Origin: Parachlorella kessleri
Lineage: Eukaryota > Chlorophyta > Trebouxiophyceae > Chlorellales > Chlorellaceae
NCBI GenBank assembly: GCA_001598975.1
Contig: BBXU01002730.1
Location: 1 to 21,600 of the forward strand
Direction: 5' to 3'
DNA length: 21,600 nt
This document shows, piece by piece, positions 19,501 to 21,600 of this stretch. A program made the position numbers and the translations under genes. Each line of letters starts with the position of its first letter. Position 1 is the stretch's first letter. The notes beneath the pieces were generated by a model. That model did no database searches. It worked only from the letters and a program-made list of their open reading frames with translations, and was not told where the DNA came from.

Positions 19501-19838
19501 GGTCATCAACTTCACTTGCTGCATACGAGGCCCCGCTGGGCACATCGCTAGTTCTTCGCAGCAACTGTCCCCCTCATTACCTGTGCACGGTACTGCTTCA
19601 CATACTGCTCCGCCCGCTTGAAGATCTCCTTGCGGGTAGCCCTGGCCTTCTTGCTGGCCTGCATGCCGCCATGACAGTCCCTTGTTCATGACTGCATCAA
19701 GTCGCAGTCCCTGATAGCAGCAGTCGAATCAGCTGGACGCACCTCAGCAGCGTCAGCAGCCTTCTTTGCTGCCCACTCCTCATCCCTCCGCCTCTTCTTC
19801 AAGACAGCCTCAGGCACGGTCTGAGCGGCGGCCGACAT
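16553..19838 (-). CDS. RPL7: 60S ribosomal protein L7 (eukaryotic uL30 family)
   Basis: Six minus-strand exons: 19838-19743, 19658-19581, 18620-18441, 17708-17628, 17252-17055 and 16648-16553, giving 729 nt and 242 aa, the usual length for eukaryotic L7 (about 240-250). All introns are phase 0 and GT-AG. The N-terminus is basic ([15 protein letters not shown], residues 12-26), as in family members. The core carries family hallmarks: [17 protein letters not shown] (82-99), [12 protein letters not shown] (107-118), [19 protein letters not shown] (124-142), [20 protein letters not shown] (146-165), [15 protein letters not shown] (178-192) and [13 protein letters not shown] (197-209). It ends in VRAMN after a GNRED motif. 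It is a structural protein of the large cytosolic ribosomal subunit. Intron 2 contains a diverged copy of the start of exon 3; introns 4 and 5 contain tandem duplications. It is divergent from PRP19. Confidence 0.97.
16989..17046. repeat. 33-bp tandem duplication beside the RPL7 intron 5 donor
   Basis: The 25-mer GGCTCGCCCCTGCTGACCA plus ACACCT occurs exactly at 16989-17013 and 17022-17046, a 33-bp period. The second copy ends 8 bp from the exon 5 boundary. It is intronic and does not alter the coding frame. Confidence 0.85.
17281..17328. repeat. 27-bp-period tandem duplication in RPL7 intron 4
   Basis: The 21-mer GCATGACAACGCGCCATGAC plus A occurs exactly at 17281-17301 and 17308-17328, about 30 bp from the exon 5 acceptor. 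It is intronic simple duplication with no evident function. Confidence 0.85.
18687..18736 (-). pseudogene. Diverged duplicate of the RPL7 exon 3 start, including its acceptor
   Basis: Fifty bases here match 18581-18630 at 45 positions by my count. The match covers the acceptor (GAGCGCAG) and the first 42 nt of exon 3. Translated in frame it reads [13 protein letters not shown] against [13 protein letters not shown] in the real exon, then hits a stop after about seven more residues (ending in Glu-Asp-Pro-stop). It lies 106 bp upstream of the real exon within intron 2. Use of this acceptor would therefore truncate L7. It is a pseudo-exon, not a working alternative. Confidence 0.85.
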
Positions 19839-20181
19839 CTTTAAGTAAATGTTTGGGGCCTGGCCACCGCCTGGAAAGAGGGAGAGCTCGCCGGACGGCG
19901 AGCAAAGGCTTGGAGGCCACTTGGCGGGACGGGCCAGGGTCTTGGAGGGAAACACTGGCAAATTGATGCCAGGGCAATCGCAAGCGTTCTGGAAGTGGCC
20001 TTGCATCGTCCGCTCTGGCTTCATTTTCGCAGCTAATACCTGGTACTCACCCCCATCAGCGAGGCCCCTTACCAGGGGTGCGGGGCGCAGCCTGTCGGGT
20101 AATTCGGGGGCCATCGACAAAGGAGGGGTGTTGTAGCCACCATCAACACCTGTGCGGCATAGGCGATCACACCCCGCACAG
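19839..20181. promoter_or_regulatory. Shared divergent promoter region of RPL7 and PRP19
   Basis: The start codons of RPL7 (minus) and PRP19 (plus) are 343 bp apart with no other gene between. The stretch contains a perfect inverted repeat, GCTCGCCG and CGGCGAGC with a 2-nt spacer (19886-19903), 48 bp upstream of the RPL7 ATG. No clear TATA box is seen on either side. Coordinated expression of the two housekeeping genes is inference. Confidence 0.6.
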
Positions 20182-21600
20182 ATGTTGGACGCAAGTAAGC
20201 ACCTGGCGTGCCCAGTGGTTGTTCCTGCGGGGAGTATACCCATCATAGGCCCCGTCATGACTATCGTCATGTCATGGACCTCCTGCAGTCAGTGGGGCTG
20301 TTCCCGAGGAGCCCGTGGTCTCAAAAAAGACTGGGCACCTCTACGAGCGCAGGCTTATAGAAAAGATTATCAAGGTGTGCTGGCAGGTCCAGGGCAGCTT
20401 GGTTCTGGCAGCCTCACTTACCTGCGGGGCACGCATGGATTTCTCTTTGCCTGACGGCTCTGTGGTGTACAAACGAGTGCCCGTGGGGTTAGGGAGGAGG
20501 ACCTGCGTGAGGCTGTGCTATGAATGTTATGAACGAGGCAAGGAGGGTCAACTTGTCTGCTTGGCCTTGTAGGAAACCGGGCGCTGCCCAGTCACAAACG
20601 AACCGCTGGAGCTTGATGACTTGGTCCCACTGAAGACCAACAAGGTGTGAATGTGTGTGTAAGGAGGTGTGGATGCGCTGTTCTGAACTCTCCTTCTGGG
20701 CCGGGCCTGTGACTGCGAGCGCGGGAGAAACGCTGGCATGTTGAGACCGGCGCCTGCCACAACCCCCTTTAGCAGGTGTGCAGAAGTCGCAGAACATGAC
20801 CCCTGCTCAAATCAGTTGGCCGCAGGGCCAGGTGGTCAGTGGTACTCGGCCCCTTGCATGCGGGCTGTGAACCCCCTGTCAGTCCTGCTGCCTGGGTTCA
20901 CCATGGCATGACATGTCATGAGCCGTGTGCAGGCTGTCAAGCCCCGCCCCACCCCCGCCACCTCCATCCCCGGCCTGCTCTCGCTCTTCCAGAATGTAAG
21001 TTGGGCACATGCCTGGGTGCGACCGGGCTGACTCAGTGTGTGTGTAGGGCTATCGAGGTTTTAATTTTGTCTTGTAGGCTCTGATGCTTGAGGGGTGCGT
21101 TGCTGGTGGTCCCATCGGGCTGGCTAGCTGAGGAGTCTGTGCAGTGGGGCGGCTTCCCCTGCAGTCAGCACTATTGTTTATCCCTTGTTGTAAAAGACAT
21201 TGGTGAGGCAAGGTACCCTGGGTGGATGTGGGAGGACGGGCTGCACCGTCCGTGCACCCGCCCTTAGTGGCGCCCCCGGGGCGGGAGCTGGGATCCTTGT
21301 TGTGCCTCCTGCCCTCACTAGGGGTCCCCTCCCCTTACCTAACCGCTTACCTAACCGCAGGAGTGGGATGCCACGATGCTGGAGCTGCACCAAGAGGCAC
21401 ACCAGCCTGTGCCGTCCTTAGTCAAGCTGAGTCACAGCCTTACTTCCTCCTCTCTCTTCTCTCGCAGGAGTGGGACGCGACGATGCTGGAGCTGCACCAG
21501 ATGCGCACCAGCCTGGGCAGCGTGCGGCAGGAGCTGAGCCACGCGCTGTACCAGCACGATGCGGCATGCAGGGTCATCGCGCGGCTGATGCGGGAGCGAG
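20182..21600 (+). CDS. PRP19: Pre-mRNA-processing factor 19, N-terminal part (U-box E3 ligase, NineTeen Complex)
   Basis: Five exons are visible: 20182-20194, 20289-20374, 20573-20644, 20933-20995 and 21468-21600, the last running off the window. They encode 122 residues. Residues 5-57 form the U-box: [48 protein letters not shown]. Next comes the linker [20 protein letters not shown] (59-78), then the coiled-coil tetramerisation segment ([37 protein letters not shown]). These are diagnostic for PRP19, a spliceosomal scaffold and ubiquitin ligase in the nucleus; the WD40 propeller would lie beyond 21600. Exon 1 is only 13 nt (ATG TTG GAC GCA A). It is the weakest part, chosen because its phase-1 donor GTAAGC fits the next acceptor. 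A cysteine usual at position 3 of the family is Asp in this model. Confidence 0.92.
21356..21442 (+). pseudogene. Diverged duplicate of PRP19 exon 5 start in intron 4
   Basis: Bases 21356-21392 match 21463-21499 at 35 of 37 positions, including the CGCAG acceptor and the codons for [11 protein letters not shown]. Similarity then continues with small insertions and substitutions (ACCAGCCTGTGC against ACCAGCCTGGGC, AAGCTGAGTCAC against GAGCTGAGCCAC) to about 21442. The frame is lost after HQ. Displacement is 107 bp upstream of the real exon. The real exon is assigned at 21468 because it alone continues the conserved coiled coil. Confidence 0.85.

Noticed and set aside
19441..19520. Box C/D snoRNA in RPL7 intron 2
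   Set aside because: A TTGATGA resembling a C box occurs, but no D box or terminal stem lies at a suitable distance.

Overview
This window looks like nuclear DNA of a green alga (core Chlorophyta, probably a chlamydomonad relative; this assignment is inference). Genes are split into many short exons. Every intron I could place is GT-AG, acceptors are mostly TGCAG, there are no bacterial-style operons, and two genes have the TGTAA-type poly(A) signal usual in green algae. All coding models below were assembled by eye from splice sites and reading-frame continuity. Every multi-exon model closes in frame, but none has transcript support.

Layout. (1) About 1-7456, + strand: a tandem family of small secreted proteins that I do not recognise. 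It comprises the 3' end of gene A (130-628), a degenerate first exon (about 815-897), complete gene B (2495-4168, 166 aa) and complete gene C (4907-7456, 189 aa). B and C share all six intron positions and phases. (2) 8376-12129, - strand: a nine-exon armadillo (ARM)-repeat protein, 449 aa, convergent with gene C. (3) 13941-15305, - strand: a three-exon GATA zinc-finger protein, 176 aa, with a C-X2-C-X18-C-X2-C finger of plant type. (4) 16553-19838, - strand: ribosomal protein L7 (eL7/uL30 family), six exons, 242 aa. (5) 20182 to beyond 21600, + strand: the U-box and coiled-coil start of the splicing factor and E3 ligase PRP19. It is divergent from RPL7 across a 343-bp shared promoter region.

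Three things stand out. The secreted family has conserved motifs (W..EL.EGP..WIQH..GYAG, YECDP..GKG, GKIDLQ, NST) and four cysteines outside the signal peptide, with no family I can name. A short dispersed repeat of about 65-75 bp occurs five times between 6.2 and 10.2 kb, and at least two copies are flanked by direct repeats that look like target-site duplications, so it may be a very small retroposon. Finally, RPL7 and PRP19 each carry, in an intron, a diverged duplicate of the acceptor and 5' end of the next exon, displaced by 106 and 107 bp respectively.

The two housekeeping genes share a divergent promoter; the ARM and GATA genes lie head-to-tail on the opposite strand from the secreted cluster. 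I see no functional link among these neighbours beyond proximity. No rRNA, tRNA, CRISPR array or recognisable autonomous transposon was found.
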